The notes under the pieces were generated by a model that searched no databases, was not told the origin of the DNA, and was given only the letters and a program-made list of their open reading frames with translations. 64,000 nucleotides of DNA from contig CM043943.1 in NCBI GenBank assembly GCA_014529385.2, positions 97,118,355-97,182,354 on the forward strand, in the 5' to 3' direction. How positions within the stretch are numbered: the first letter of the stretch is position 1; every line of letters begins with the position of its first letter. Origin of the DNA: Adiantum capillus-veneris (lineage: Eukaryota > Streptophyta > Polypodiopsida > Polypodiales > Pteridaceae). This document shows positions 39,297 through 51,189 of this stretch, one piece after another. The translations under genes and the position numbers were made by a program.

Positions 39297-40260
39297 ATGT
39301 TTCATGAGGAAAGGGCTGAAAATGAGAAGGCTAGAGGTATGCCAAAATGGCTGGTGCACACTTTGTGTGACAGTAAATTGGATGCACCTTTGTCTACGCG
39401 TACTCGTTCAAGATCTCACCATGCACCTTATGCATCAAATTTTTATGATTTGGCTCTGTCTAGCTTACATGATGTTGAGGAGCCTTTGTCTTTTGATGAA
39501 GCACAGAATTCAAAAAATTGGATGGCTGCCAGAATATGATGCACTTATAGAAAATGACACATGGGCTTTATGTGATTTGCCTCCTGGAAAAAAGGCCATT
39601 GATACAAAGTGGGTTTACAAGTTGAAATGCAATCCAAATGGTGAGGTTGATCTCCATAAGGCTCGGCTTGTTGCAAAAGGCTATGCACAGTAGAAAGGCA
39701 TAGTTATGAAGAGACTTTTGTTCCCACATTCCGTATGACTACTCTCCGTTTTCTATGTGCATTGGCAGCTCATTTTAGTTGGGATGTACATCAATCAGAC
39801 ATTGTTACTGTTTTCTTGAATGGTGCCATATTTGAGGAAGTTTATGTAACGTAGCCTTGCGGTTTTGTCATAAAAGGACAAGAGGACAAAGTATGCAGAT
39901 GTAATAAGGCTTTGTATGGATTGAAGCAATCTCCTCGTGCTTGGTATGAGAAAGCTGACACTCATTTGGTAAAACGAGGCGTTCGTAACAATCCAACAGA
40001 AAGCACATTGTATGTAAAGCGTGAGGGTGATGTACTTCTCATTGTTGTTCTTTATGTGGATGATTTGTTGATCACTGGTCCCAATGAGGCACATATTGCT
40101 GAATTTAAGGCTTATTTGAATGCTACTTTCTAGATGAAAGATTTGGGGCTGTTGCATCATTACTTAGGCATACAGTTTAAGCAGTGTGATGGTGGTATTG
40201 CCTTGTGTCAAAAAAGTTACATAGAGACATGGCTATGTAAGTTTGGACTTGAGATTGAAA
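39297..40260 (+). pseudogene. Copia reverse transcriptase region
   Basis: Segments: ENDTWALCDLPPGKKAIDTK, WVYKLKCNPNGEVDLHKARL and VAKGYAQ; then MYGLKQSPRAWYEKADTHLV, VVLYVDDLLITGPNE (YVDD active site), MKDLGLLHHYLGIQF and CQKSYIETWL. This is the standard Ty1/copia RT. It resumes the copia pol after the gene-carrying insert. Fossil, several breaks. Confidence 0.92.
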
Positions 40261-40399
40261 ACCTATTTCCACTCCCATGGAAACATGTTCAAAATTGAGT
40301 CTTCATGGTGCTGGTGATCTTGTAGATGTCACTCTTTACCAAACTACTATTGGGGATGTCTCATTTATGTATGCAACACGAGGCGGGATATTGAGTTTG

Positions 40400-40970
40400 T
40401 AGTTTCATAGGTCAGCAGATTTATGCATAGCCTAGGGTCTAAGCATTGGCAGGATGTCAAGAGGATTTTTTGCTACCTTAATGGCACTTTACATCTTGGA
40501 TTGTTTTATCCCAAGGGGAGATCATTGCCGCCAGACTTACATTCTTTTTTAGACTCAAATTGAGCTGGTTGTTTTGACACGTGAGTGTCCACAAGTGGTT
40601 TTTGTTTCATGCTTGGTAGTTCATGTATATGATGGTTGAGCAAGAAGCAACCTACTGTGGCCACTTCGAGTTGTGAGGCTGAGTACAAGGCAGTCTTCAC
40701 AGCTACGGTTGAGTGTGTATGGCTCAGATGCCTTATGGCTGATTTGGGTGTTGGACAGGACACTGCCAACACTATCTACATTGACAGTCATAGCAAATTG
40801 GCAGTTGCGAGGAACCCAGTTTTTGATGCTCGCACAAAGCACATTGAGGTGCATTACCACTATGTCAGGGAGAGTCTCTCAGCAACACAGCAGGAGAGAT
40901 CAGCTTGGCTTATGTGCCAGCACAGGATAACCTTGCAGATCTTTTCACAAAGGAATTGTCTCGTGAGAAG
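40400..40970 (+). pseudogene. Copia RNase H region
   Basis: KKQPTVATSSCEAEYKAVFT, CVWLRCLMADLGVGQDTANT and IYIDSHSKLAVARNPVFDAR with TKHIEVHYHYVRE are the conserved copia RNase H blocks (STAEAEY, ID/N-K/S-A, HxRTKHIxxxHHFxR). They are followed by an LADLFTKELSREKF-like pol end. Fossil. Confidence 0.92.
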
Positions 40971-41093
40971 TTCGCAGCTTTCGGCAAAGCTTTGGGCTTA
41001 CTCCCCTTTGTGGACTAATCATGTCCTTAGGGCATGGCACTTCCCTTTACTCATGTGCCAGCTCTTGTTCACCGCATCACTCCATGGGGGATT

Positions 41094-41320
41094 TGTTACC
41101 ATATACTTGTGGTAGTGATGTGTGTGAACACACTAGGACCGCCGGGGCATTTTTTCTCTTTAGGAGGTTTTTTCCCCCCGTGAATTGTATATACACCCAT
41201 TCATTCTAGGGCTATCTATCTTTCCATTTCACACTAAGTAACACACTTTCCATTGTGTGCCTTGAGCTTCCTTCATCTTGTCCAAGGTGTGAGCATTTCT
41301 CTGCAACCCTAATTCCAACA
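41094..41320 (+). repeat. 3' LTR of the nested copia element
   Basis: 227 bp, TG...CA, preceded by the polypurine tract GGGGGATT and followed by AGGAA. Confidence 0.92.
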
Positions 41321-41325
41321 AGGAA

Positions 41326-44300
41326 GGGGTCCTAAAACTTCTTTTTTAACAAAAGAGTGAATAGATATATATATATTAGCTGTTAGGTATCGCACAGGTT
41401 GCGCATTGTATAGAAAATCATGTGCCAACCTGGAGCCAACGGGCAAGAGAGAAGACCGTACTACAATGATTGTTGGAGGAAACAGAGCCAAATGACACAC
41501 AATTGGGTATTGATCTCAAGCGCATATGCAGCAGCAATCGACATGCACGCAGTAGTCATGGTGCAATGTCATTAGTAGTTTCATTGAACTTTTTGGCGCG
41601 CCCATTTCATACCAACCACCTACCATGCCTGGTTTCAATGCCCACAACGGAGTGCTATGTGTCTCACACAATCCATTACATCATTCAGTGCCACTAAATG
41701 AGCCATTGATTCTCTCTTGCCTACTCCCTCTCTCTCTCTCTCTATGGCGTGGTAGATGGATAACCACCCTTACCATCTTTCTCCCACTCGTCTTCAACCA
41801 CCCCCCCACTCACCATGCGGCCACACTCAACATGTGGTCAGCACTCAACTATCGGTGTCTCCACAGGAGTAGTTAGCACCTCTGTCTCTTTCTCAAATGG
41901 CAGCACAGTCACATGTGGTGAGATGGCATGCTCTGAGTACGAGTAGGCCCTGAAGATTCTCTTGAGGAACTCATTATTCTTGGTGCACATATGTTGTCAT
42001 TCGTGCCGATTTTTTCTTATCAACTATAGTTTGCAATCAAGCAAAGTAAATTTATAACCAACTCTTAGGCTAACATGCAACAAAACCTTCCATGTACATT
42101 GCTCATAGGTCATTTTTACATATTTTGTCCATTTCTGCTTTTATTACGAGATAACAGTGTGACATGCTTTGCCCACATCGACTTGATTACCCAAATATGT
42201 CAAATCTCTCACATTTGACAAGCACGGACCACTCTTTTAGATCCTTCTCACATATTATCTATCAAGGAAAGTGTCGTTGGCACCAACTAGTCTGCAGCAT
42301 ATTGCACTTCAGCTCTCCAATCTATGGCACTCTTAGCAATCCATTAGACGCTTTTAACACTTGAGTCCCACTTTCCATGGGGCACTATTAACGTCTAGTG
42401 AGAAAAGTAAACAATTCTCTAGTCTCTCCAATAGCCTCTGTAGCATTTTTGGAAAGCTATTATTGATCCTTTTCCATTCTCATTTTCATTATGACTTTTA
42501 TCCCATACTTTTCATGATGTTTTTTTTCACTGAGCATTCAGTTGTGTGTGACCTCCTACCGTGTACACAAAATACATTTTGTACAGTTCAATAGTAAAGT
42601 GTAGCTTTACTTGACTTTAGCCAAGTAAAGTTTTTATTTTTTAAAACTTCTCATGTACATTGTGTCTTTGCGAACTCATTTCATATCTTAATCCCATGCA
42701 TAAGAGATTCCATGAGGATGTGCTACCATAGACAAAAGTTCTTTCTCCATTGCTTGAACCCTACTCTAAGTCAAGTATAAGAATATATACCACTCTAGTC
42801 ACATTAATTAGAATCAATTTCTAAGTAGTTTTTTCAACTAACATACTCAGATTACATTTATGTTGAACCACTTTGATGTAACTACCTTTGAAAGCATACT
42901 TTGAATGGCCTTGGCATTGTCGTTCCTCAAGTATTTGCACTTTATTTCCACGTTTATATTCATCATTCTTGGCATTTTAAATAATCAAAAAGGTACATAA
43001 GGGTCATGCTCTATATTAATTTCTAGCAACTTATTGTCATTTGATCTCTAGAATCTACATACGACTCCTTCATAAATTAATGCTCGTTCATAAATTGCTA
43101 TTAGTAACTGTTATGCACACAAAGTTGAAAACTGCATAACTTACAAATCTTTGGGGATTTTATTTCAAGTTATCCTCTTTAAATGGCTCATTGTTATATT
43201 TTGCACCTACTACTTGCACTGGTCAACCGTATTAACCTTATGTTTTTTCTTTTTCTTTTTACTTTTCCACAATTTTACGGCTCCATACCATCATTTGGAC
43301 TAGTCCATTTTTGAATTTATTGTGATTAACATATCATTAAGGACGCAAGTGTTTTCAGTATACCATTTACATGAATCCTCTCTTTTCTTTTATTTTGCAA
43401 AAGTATTTTAACCCTTTTGCTTGGTACTTATTCGGTTTAGTATACTGATTCTCTCGACAATATGCCATTCATGGAAAACAATGTAGGTACGCATACTTCA
43501 CTAAACTTGTTTCTCTATCGCATTGATCAATCACTTTTTTTCACCAAACTTTTATGTATTCAATTTTCTCAATGTCGTTTACATTCCAGACACTCATTTC
43601 AATTTTCAGTAGAAAATACACTGCTTCCGCCAGGGCTTACTACTTGCACATTATGAAATTTTTTATTGACATGATTATTCTTAGCTATGCAACTCCTCAT
43701 TTGAGCTAGGGTGCTTTGGGATATTGAGCCATAGTTTGTAAGTGCTTTGCTACTGAAACATACTTTAATTTGGTATCAAATAGGTAACAAATGTTTTCTT
43801 TTTATCCCTTGCTGCTTGGTCCATTGGTCACAAGCACATAGATTAACCGATTCAGGTAGTGTGTAAACATTCATCCTGTGCCGCTTCACCGATCTAGGCA
43901 GCACACAATACACAACAGATTCAAAAGTTTACATAATATCAGTGCAAATTCGTCAATTTAGGCAGCACAAGTGCCGATTTGCCGATTTAGGCAGCATGTC
44001 GGGTGTAGATTCACGGAGTTAGGCAACACCGATCACAAAATCATGATGCAGTGGCTGGCCACCACTGCGACTAGTATGATTTTGTTACTCAAGTATACAA
44101 AATGAAGAATGTTTGGATTTGGAATTGAAATGGGTACATGTTGGCAGATGTTTGGATTTGGATTTGGAATGGATATATGATGCTTTTCTACCGCGATAGT
44201 GTTGAATTTGATATTTATGAGGATTGATTATTGAATGATGAGTGTGATCAATGATATCTTGATTCATCAGGGTATGGCCTATAATTCTTATTCTAGTGGT

Positions 44301-44482
44301 ATTGGACACTAGAATAGGCAGTATGTGGATGACAACAGGCACAAGCAATGTCGTTTAGTCTCATTATTTTTAATATATGGTATTTTTTTTCACACAGATT
44401 TATAATCACTGTTTTTGACAAGTATTGTTTGCAGATTTCTTACCTTTGCAACTGAGGACAATTGATTTCCAACGGAGAGGTA
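41326..44482 (+). other. Remainder of the outer copia interior, no gene recognised
   Basis: About 3.1 kb of AT-rich sequence with no convincing coding domain on either strand. It includes a degenerate GATTTAGGCAGCAC repeat (43846-44035) and two TGTTTGGATTTGGA words near 44108 and 44148. For a copia interior it is strikingly empty, so it may include further non-coding insertions. Confidence 0.45.
43846..44035. repeat. Degenerate short tandem repeat, GATTTAGGCAGCAC core
   Basis: Five related cores: CCGATTCAGGTAGTGT (43847), CCGATCTAGGCAGCAC (43889), CGTCAATTTAGGCAGCAC (43951), CCGATTTAGGCAGCAT (43982) and ACGGAGTTAGGCAACACC (44013), at spacings of about 30-60 bp. Confidence 0.65.
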
Positions 44483-44948
44483 TGTTATGGAATTGATATT
44501 TTATTATTTATTGCAGCGACAGGTGGAAAATACTACACCGAGCTAGGCCTATGTGAATGGAAATATATATATTGTACATTTTATGATTCAAGTGCTCTTT
44601 TATGAGCTTTGGCCGTTTATGACCGGTCGGCTAGTTTGTACTCAATTTGACCATTCAAGAAACCTATAAATGAAATACATGCAAGAGGGAAATGGTCACT
44701 CTTGCATGGGGGGAGATTGCACCAATGCTTGTTTCTTCTTCTCTCCTCTCCTCTCTTCTCTCTCACCGTGACGGTGTAGCACTCCTCTCTAGGAGGTGAA
44801 TCTGCACGTGCTCTTTCGCTCTCTCCCGCTCTTTGTCTCACTCTGTTTGTGTGCATTCTCGATTATGTGCTATGTGACTTGTCAGATATGTAAATTCATG
44901 GTTTTATCACTTGTAGTATGTTGTTCTTGGTATTTTGCAGGGCTTGCA
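44483..44948 (+). repeat. 3' LTR of the outer copia element
   Basis: 466 bp, TGTTATGG to CTTGCA, similar throughout to 31869-32350 but with many substitutions and small length differences. Confidence 0.8.
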
Positions 44949-44953
44949 AGCAG

Positions 44954-45290
44954 TGCTTTGGTCGACATGTATCCCAAATGAAATGTTTTTTTTGAAGAGC
45001 AACAGATTCTTGATAGCTTCATGTCTAGGATGTCATCTCCTACAATTTGTTGATTGCAAGATTTGCCCAGCATGACTTTTGCAAAGAAGGTATGATCTTC
45101 TTTTAGCGGATGCAAAGTGAAGGCCTACTTCCATATGCAATCACCTATGCTTACCTAGAGGGCTTGTGGCATTGTGCAATACTTTAACATGGGTGGGAGA
45201 CTTCAAGATGAGATTGCAACGAGGACACTTTCACTACCTATTTAGAGAGGGATTTGGGCCACTCTCACGAGTTATGATATACACTAACCA
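44954..45290 (+). pseudogene. PPR gene relic, right part
   Basis: The frames show SALVDMYPK, QQILDSFMSR, DVISYNLLIARFAQHDFCKE and MQSEGLLPYAITYAYLEG. This is the PPR motif (DVVSWNxLIAGYAQHGxxxEALxLFxxMQxEGxxPxxxTYxxxLxA). It resumes the segment cut at 31868. Several stops and frame changes. Confidence 0.7.
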
Positions 45291-45735
45291 GAGATGTCTA
45301 GGAATATTTCTAGTGGAGCATATTAGAAAATTTTGGATATCAGTTGGAGGGCCTTGTAAGAAATTCTATTTCTCTCTCTAGAAAGTTTTCTTAAAATACA
45401 CTCACACTTATTGAGTACGTCCAAAAGGAAAACTAGACACTCTAAAAAGTGAACCAAACGGTCACCTTTTCATTCAATACAAGTGTCTTTTTAATGAAGA
45501 AGGTACTCCTCATTGAAATTTCTTTCTTTATCACTAAAATAAGAAAAAACATCTCAAAACTATCTTCTAGTGGTAGAATGTAAAGCTGTGAACACCTCCA
45601 AAGTATCTGGACCGCCCAGAAACCTAAAACACAAATATCTACATGCCTCATCCTCACACCTGAAGAGGGAAAAAACCCCAAAAAACCAATTAAAGTGGTT
45701 TTTGGTCAATGGAGCGCAGAGCTCATTCCAAAAAA
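45291..45735. other. No gene recognised
   Basis: AT-rich DNA without a supported coding region. Confidence 0.5.
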
Positions 45736-45869
45736 AATTGGAGTGGCCTCTATACTTTGTTCTTAAAAACAATTTGGAGAACAGCCCACAGAGGCCATTC
45801 CAACCTTTTTTGGAGTAGCCTCTGCGCGTTGTTTGCCGAAAACATATGCATTTTTATATATGCATAAAA

Positions 45870-45910
<41 letters not shown>

Positions 45911-46089
45911 CATATACAACACACACACACATACACATATATGTATACACACACATATATATGTGTGTGTATATACACATGTATATATATAAATACCTAT
46001 GTTATGTATGTACATATATACACAAATATATATATACATGTATATATATAAATATACCATCTTTTTGGTAAATGTTGCACAGAGGCCAC
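45736..46089. repeat. Foldback words around a long alternating TG/CA/TA tract
   Basis: TTGGAGTGGCCTCT (45739-45752) pairs with AGAGGCCATTCCAA (45789-45802, one mismatch); further copies or inversions of the AGAGGCC word lie near 45808 and 46080. Between them, 45872-46065 is almost purely alternating purine/pyrimidine: (TG)n, (AC)n, then ATATGTATACAC-type sequence. Confidence 0.75.
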
Positions 46090-46959
46090 TGTGGATGGGT
46101 TTCCTAACCTCTCTATTATCTTATTGCAGACATAGCAAGAACCACAAACATATATAATTGTCAATCCATGGGACGAAGCTCACTCGACTAGTGCATGGAG
46201 TCTACAAGAGGGTGTCAATCTCTTGGAAAACAGCAGACAACTTGTATCTAACACAATCTACACTCAAATGACCTAAGTCATCAAAAGCTAGTCGCTAATC
46301 GACAAGCAAACCATGATTGTTACAGCATCAAATGACATCCGAATGCTATGAAACTTCTAGGACAAGTATATAAGACCTAAGCACACATGGTTATGGTTTT
46401 AAATCTCACTTTCAATGACGGGAGAAAAATACGATTATTAACAATAGTGAGATTTTGACCTAGTCGTCTGTGACCCCGAATGCATTAAAATATTTAGCAA
46501 TGATATCCCAATACCCCGCCTATAATTAGTTTTTGATTTCCTAGCTTAAATTTCCTACTTATGATGAAATTAGGTTGCGGGTCAGCACAATGTCAAATGC
46601 TACGATATATCATGATATTTTTACATTTTTGGACGACACTGCAATATGACAACCGAAAGAAGAAGGAGAGAGAAGAGCACCGTAAGCTCACGTTGTGTAT
46701 TTCTTATCCAAAAACTTAATAATAACTTTACAAACTTGGCTTTTATACCTTATCCAAGGTTTCTTAGGTCAAAAACTAATCATTTGGGAGCTCTAATCAA
46801 GGATTAGCTGATACAATCTGAAAGCTTATAGCTCCGGCTCATAGATTACAATATCCACTCGTTCAATAGGAGTTACAATATTCTTGATTTATGAAAAGAA
46901 TAAATGTTCCTAAAATGAAGCTCTCGAGAAATGCTACATGGGTTAGCTTGCTCCTAACA
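46090..46959 (-). repeat. LTR copy 1 of an unclassified LTR element
   Basis: 870 bp. The plus strand runs TGTGGATGGG to CTCCTAACA; on minus it starts TGTTAGGAGC. The minus-strand polypurine tract (AGAGGAGGGGGGGAA) is directly adjacent at 46960-46980, so this is a 3' LTR. TATAAAAGCC occurs on minus near 46740. It aligns with 48492-49378 at moderate identity. Confidence 0.75.
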
Positions 46960-48491
46960 TTCCCCCCCTCCTCTTCTGTGTCGTCCCTTGACACAGTTTC
47001 ATGGACTAAAGTAGTCTTCGGGTTGACGGCTAGTGAGGCGGTCTTTAAGTGCTTGAAGTGCTTTTTGATATCGGATGCACCATTCTTTCTTAGGGACTTG
47101 CAAAAACTAAATAGTAACTTTATTATTTATTATTATGGTTGAATATCCGACAAATCGATCTTGCAGCAATTAAATTGCTGATCACTAGTCCAAAAATCTC
47201 AGTGTAAAAAGCTTCTTTGAATGCCAACATATTGCTTGATGGCAAGAACATGCATCTGGCATAGAAGCCCTAAAGGACTACTTTTGAAGGTTGTCATCTT
47301 AAATCATAGCATATGCCTTGGTTACCTTCTAAAAAGGACATCCATTGGGCTCTCGCTTGTTTAGGCTCCTGAAAAACTTAGATACATGTGAGGAGCATTC
47401 TGCAGATTTTATAAAGCATTGCACATGAGAGGTCAGGGAGGCTCTTGGTCAAGTTCATGGTGCCCGTTAGGGTTTTCACCATGTATTCTTCAATTTTTGG
47501 TCCTTGCTTTGGAGCTAGGAGTTTCGGGTAGTTAAGCCAAGTCCGCCTTTTCCTTTTTAGTGCCTCATGTGCTTGCCATGTCCTTACCCTTGGTACAAGA
47601 CAGTTGGGTCCTTTTGAATTGATGTTGGTGCCCTTGTAAACAATATGAGATACCTTGAGTTTTTGTTGAGCCAATTTCTCCTCCATGTGGTGTGGAGAGC
47701 ATCTGACCCCTATTCTTGCATATCCTTGTAGAGTCTTTCTTTTACTTGCAGTAGCTCCACCTTTATCAAAGGATAAGGCAGCGATTGTTGATGCCACTAA
47801 GAATTAACTTGATTGGGAGGGAGTTAAGTTACATTGACAAAGTGAAGGAGGGTGAAATCATGAATAGATGGAATGATATTTAAGCTATTAGATAGCATAT
47901 CACAAAAACAATCTTGTGGAAAAAATAATACAAACTAAATAAAATTTATAAGTGATTGCACTTCTACATTTTATTCTTTAAGATCTATCCATTGACATAT
48001 ATCATGATAGAAATTTTATGTGAATTCATGTCTAATTGTAGGCCAAAGTTTTTGATAGTAGGTGTCCATGGACAGCTATTTGAGCCACCATTCCATGCTT
48101 TCACCCAGGACTCTCAACTCCCAATCCATAGCCTCTTTTCATTCTCAGCATCCACTTCTTGAACAATCTAATCTTTACGTGCAATAGCTCCAACGTTATC
48201 AAAGGATAAGGCAACGATTGTTGATGTCACTAAGAATTAACTTGATTGGGAGTGAGTTAAGTTACATTGACAGAGTGAAGGACTCTCAACTCCCAATCCA
48301 TAGCCTCTTTTCATTCTCAGCATCCACTTCTTGAACAATCTGCTCTTTAAGCGCATCTTCTTCAGCTTTGGAGAGCTGGACCATTGGTACTTGTTTCTTG
48401 TCTAAGATTGGTGACTAGAATTGAAAAATTTTGGTCTATCTTTCAGTTGGTTGTATTTCTATTTCTACAAAAGAGATTGATGGTATCTCTA
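46960..48491 (-). pseudogene. Unrecognised 3' ORF region, copy 1
   Basis: The best frame is 47378-47797, with LVPRVRTWQAHEALKRKRR, LNYPKLLAPKQGP and MVKTLTGTMNLTKSLPDLSC. The same protein is found in copy 2. The region also holds a local partial duplication (the GATAAGGCARCGATTGTTGATG block at about 47772 and 48200). The family is unknown. It lies between a polypurine tract/LTR on one side and copy 2 of the LTR on the other, so it belongs to the element's 3' end. Fossil. Confidence 0.5.
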
Positions 48492-49378
48492 TGTAGGACG
48501 GGTGTCTAACCTCACTCATATCTTATTGCAAATGTAGCGAGAACCACGAATAAATTGTCAATCCATGGGACGAAGCTGACTTGACTAGTGCATAGAGGCT
48601 ACAAGAGGTTGTCAATCTCTTGGAAAACAACAAACAACTCGCATCTAGCTCAAGCTACACTCAAGTCACTGAAATCAACAAAAGCCAATCGCTCATCGGC
48701 AAAAAAATCACAACCATTACAGCATCAAATGACATCCAAACGTAACAAAACTTCTAGGATATGTTTATAAGACCTAAGCAGGCATGCTTATGGTCTTAAA
48801 TCCCACTTTAAATCAAGTGCAATAATCGCAATTATTAATAGCAGTGGATTTTAACCTAGTCGTTTTCGACCCAGAATGCATCTAAATGCTTATCAATGAT
48901 GCCCCAATACCCCACCTATGCTTGGTTTTTATTTTGAAGTGTAAATTCTTACTTTTGATGAAATTAGGCCGCGGATCAGAGACACCAAAAGCTACAAAAT
49001 ATCGTGAAATGCTTACGTCAATGCGTAGAGCTCTTACCTGCGGTTGCAACGCAACAGACGTGATTGCAATGTAGCAACCGGGAAGGGAGTAGGAAGCATG
49101 ACAAGGAGAGAAGTGAGTGACGTTAGCTCACGATGTGTATTTCATTATCCAAAACTTAATAATAACTTACAAAAATTGGCTTTTATACCTTAGCCAAGGT
49201 TTTTGGTGGTCAAAACTAATAATCTCGGAGCTCTAACTAAAAGACAGGTTTATACAATCTAGAAGCTTGTAGCCCCAGCTCATCAATTACAAAGTTTATC
49301 TGGAAATTCATCAAAATAATAATTGTTTTTACAATGAGAGCTCCAAAAGATGGTATTCGGGTTCGCTTGCTGCTAACA
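48492..49378 (-). repeat. LTR copy 2 of the same unclassified LTR element
   Basis: 887 bp, plus strand TGTAGGACGG to TGCTAACA, with the minus-strand polypurine tract AAGGAGGGGAGAA adjacent (49379-49393). No primer-binding site is visible at its other end, so it is also a 3' LTR, and the two copies are not the two ends of one element. Copy 2 appears to have inserted into the copy 1 ORF region in the same orientation. Confidence 0.75.
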
Positions 49379-51014
49379 TTCTCCCCTCCTTGCCTGTCTC
49401 ATCCCTTGACACAATTTTATGGGTTGAAATAATCTTTTCGGGTTGATGGTTGGCGAGGTGGTCTTTAAGTGCATGGAGTGCCTTCTCATATCTGATCTTT
49501 CCTTCTTTGTCTGGAACTTGCAAAAATTGCATAGTGACTCTGTTGTTGAGCTCGATGACTGAGTAGCCTACGAATCTGGCAGTTAGGTTGCTGATCACTG
49601 GCCCAAAAATCTTCATTTGCCAAGTGAAAAACGCTGTGTAGAACGCTTCCTCACATGCCAACGTATTATAAAATGGCAAGAACATGCAGCGGGCATAGAA
49701 TCCATAACAGACTTCTTTGGAAGGTCGACCACTGAGGTCGTAGTAGCAAATTCCCTTATTTCCCTCGAGGAACGACATCCACAGTGCTCCTGCTTACTAT
49801 GGCTCATGAAAAGCTTCAATGCATGTGAGCAGCATTCGAAAAAATTTGTATAGCATACCACATGAGGAATCAAGGAGACTTTTGAATAATGACATGGAAC
49901 CCTTTAAGGTTTTCACCATGTATTCCTCTGGCGGCATTCCCTTTTTTGGAGCTGGCAATCTTGAATAATTCAGCCATATAGGCCGCTTCTTTGTCGTTGC
50001 TTCATGTGCTTGCCACGTCCTTACTCTTGGTACAAGACAAAAAGTCGAGTCTTTCTGAAGTGTTGTATGTGCTCTTGTGAACAGAATCAAGTATCTGGGA
50101 TTCTTGTTTAGCCATCTCTTTCTCCACTTGGGGTGGACTTCATGTGTGCCTTCTACTTGCATGTCTTTATATAACCGTTCCTTAACTTGTAGTAGCTCTA
50201 CTTTGATCAAGGGATATGGTAGTGATTGTTGATGCCATTGTGCAATGATTTGGTTGGGAGTGAGTTAAGTAACATTGACTGAATAGAGAACTCTCAACTC
50301 CCAATCCATTTTTGTTCCTTTCCATTTCTCATCCGTTTCTTGAGGAACCTGCTCCTTAAGTGCATCTTCTTCAGCTTTTGATAGCTAGACCATTGGCGCT
50401 TGGTCAGCATCTGTGACTACTAATTGAAAGTCTTCTTCTCCTCCTGGCCCTTCTGTCGGCTGTGTTTCCATCTTAGCGAAAGAGACTGAGGGAATTTCAA
50501 TGTGGGGTTGTTCTGAAGTACCTGCTTCCTCTTGCGTCTCTTGCTACCCGTCTCGCAATAGCTGATTAACTCTCTTGAGCATCTCTTCTTCTTGTTGTAC
50601 CCGCATTAATGCAAGGTCTCTACGTTGTGACTGCTCTAGCTTTAGCTCAAGCTCGAGATCTTTATTCTTCTTTTCCAGTGCTTTATACACTTTGTTTGTA
50701 CCTTTGATCGAGGCAACTACGGGATTTTCTCTTAGCTGTCACAACAAGGCTGCCTGATCGTTGATCCTCTGCTCTAAATATTGTAATGAAGCATTTTCCA
50801 CGTTGAGTTGCACTTCGATCTTTTGGACTGACAGAGTTGTAGTTAAGAGTTTGTTGATAACCTCTTTTAGTTGTTCGTCTTTGGCCTTACAGGCATGTAA
50901 CATCATGAGAAGCTCACTTAGCTCTTCCATTTCCTTATGTTGCTTCTCTCTAGTCAGCTGGTGTTGTTCAGCTTTAGCTTTCAACTCTTGGATTTTTCTT
51001 TGCAGAAAACACAA
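49329..51014 (-). pseudogene. Unrecognised 3' ORF region, copy 2, with coiled coil
   Basis: On minus, from 51014: a heptad-like coiled coil (KIQELKAKAEQHQLTREKQH, EELSELLMML, KDEQLKEVINKLL), an acidic/Gln-rich linker, then LVPRVRTWQAHEATTKKRPI and GSMSLFKSLLDSSCG (49797-50210), and FLEGNKGICYYDLSGRPSKE, FYTAFFTWQMKIFGPVISNL and VIELNNRVTMQFLQVPDKEG (49329-49778). The last frame runs through the polypurine tract into the LTR. I do not recognise the family. Such a 3' ORF sits where Athila-type elements keep their env-like gene, but no signal or membrane segment is evident. Fossil, a few breaks. Confidence 0.55.
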
Positions 51015-51189
51015 GAACCAAGACTAGACAAGTTTGGAGAAACTAAATGGACCAAGGTTGAGAGAAAGAAGAAATGCAGAGAGCTCAAGAAAACTTTGAA
51101 GGAAGTGTGGACAATGAAAATAGAAAGTGGAGAAGAGGGTGAGAAAAATGACGACAAAATGAGCGTACCTTCCCACTATAGAAAATTCA

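Noticed and set aside
44085-44348. Minus-strand His/Ile/Ser-rich ORF
   Set aside because: It is the reverse of repeated TTTGGATTTGGA words; no domain.
45750-46071. Frames rich in Thr-His, Cys-Val and Tyr-Ile repeats
   Set aside because: They come from the TG/CA/TA simple repeat.
46090-49378. The two ~880 bp repeats as 5' and 3' LTRs of a single element
   Set aside because: Both have the polypurine tract on the same side and neither has a primer-binding site, so they are two 3' LTRs.
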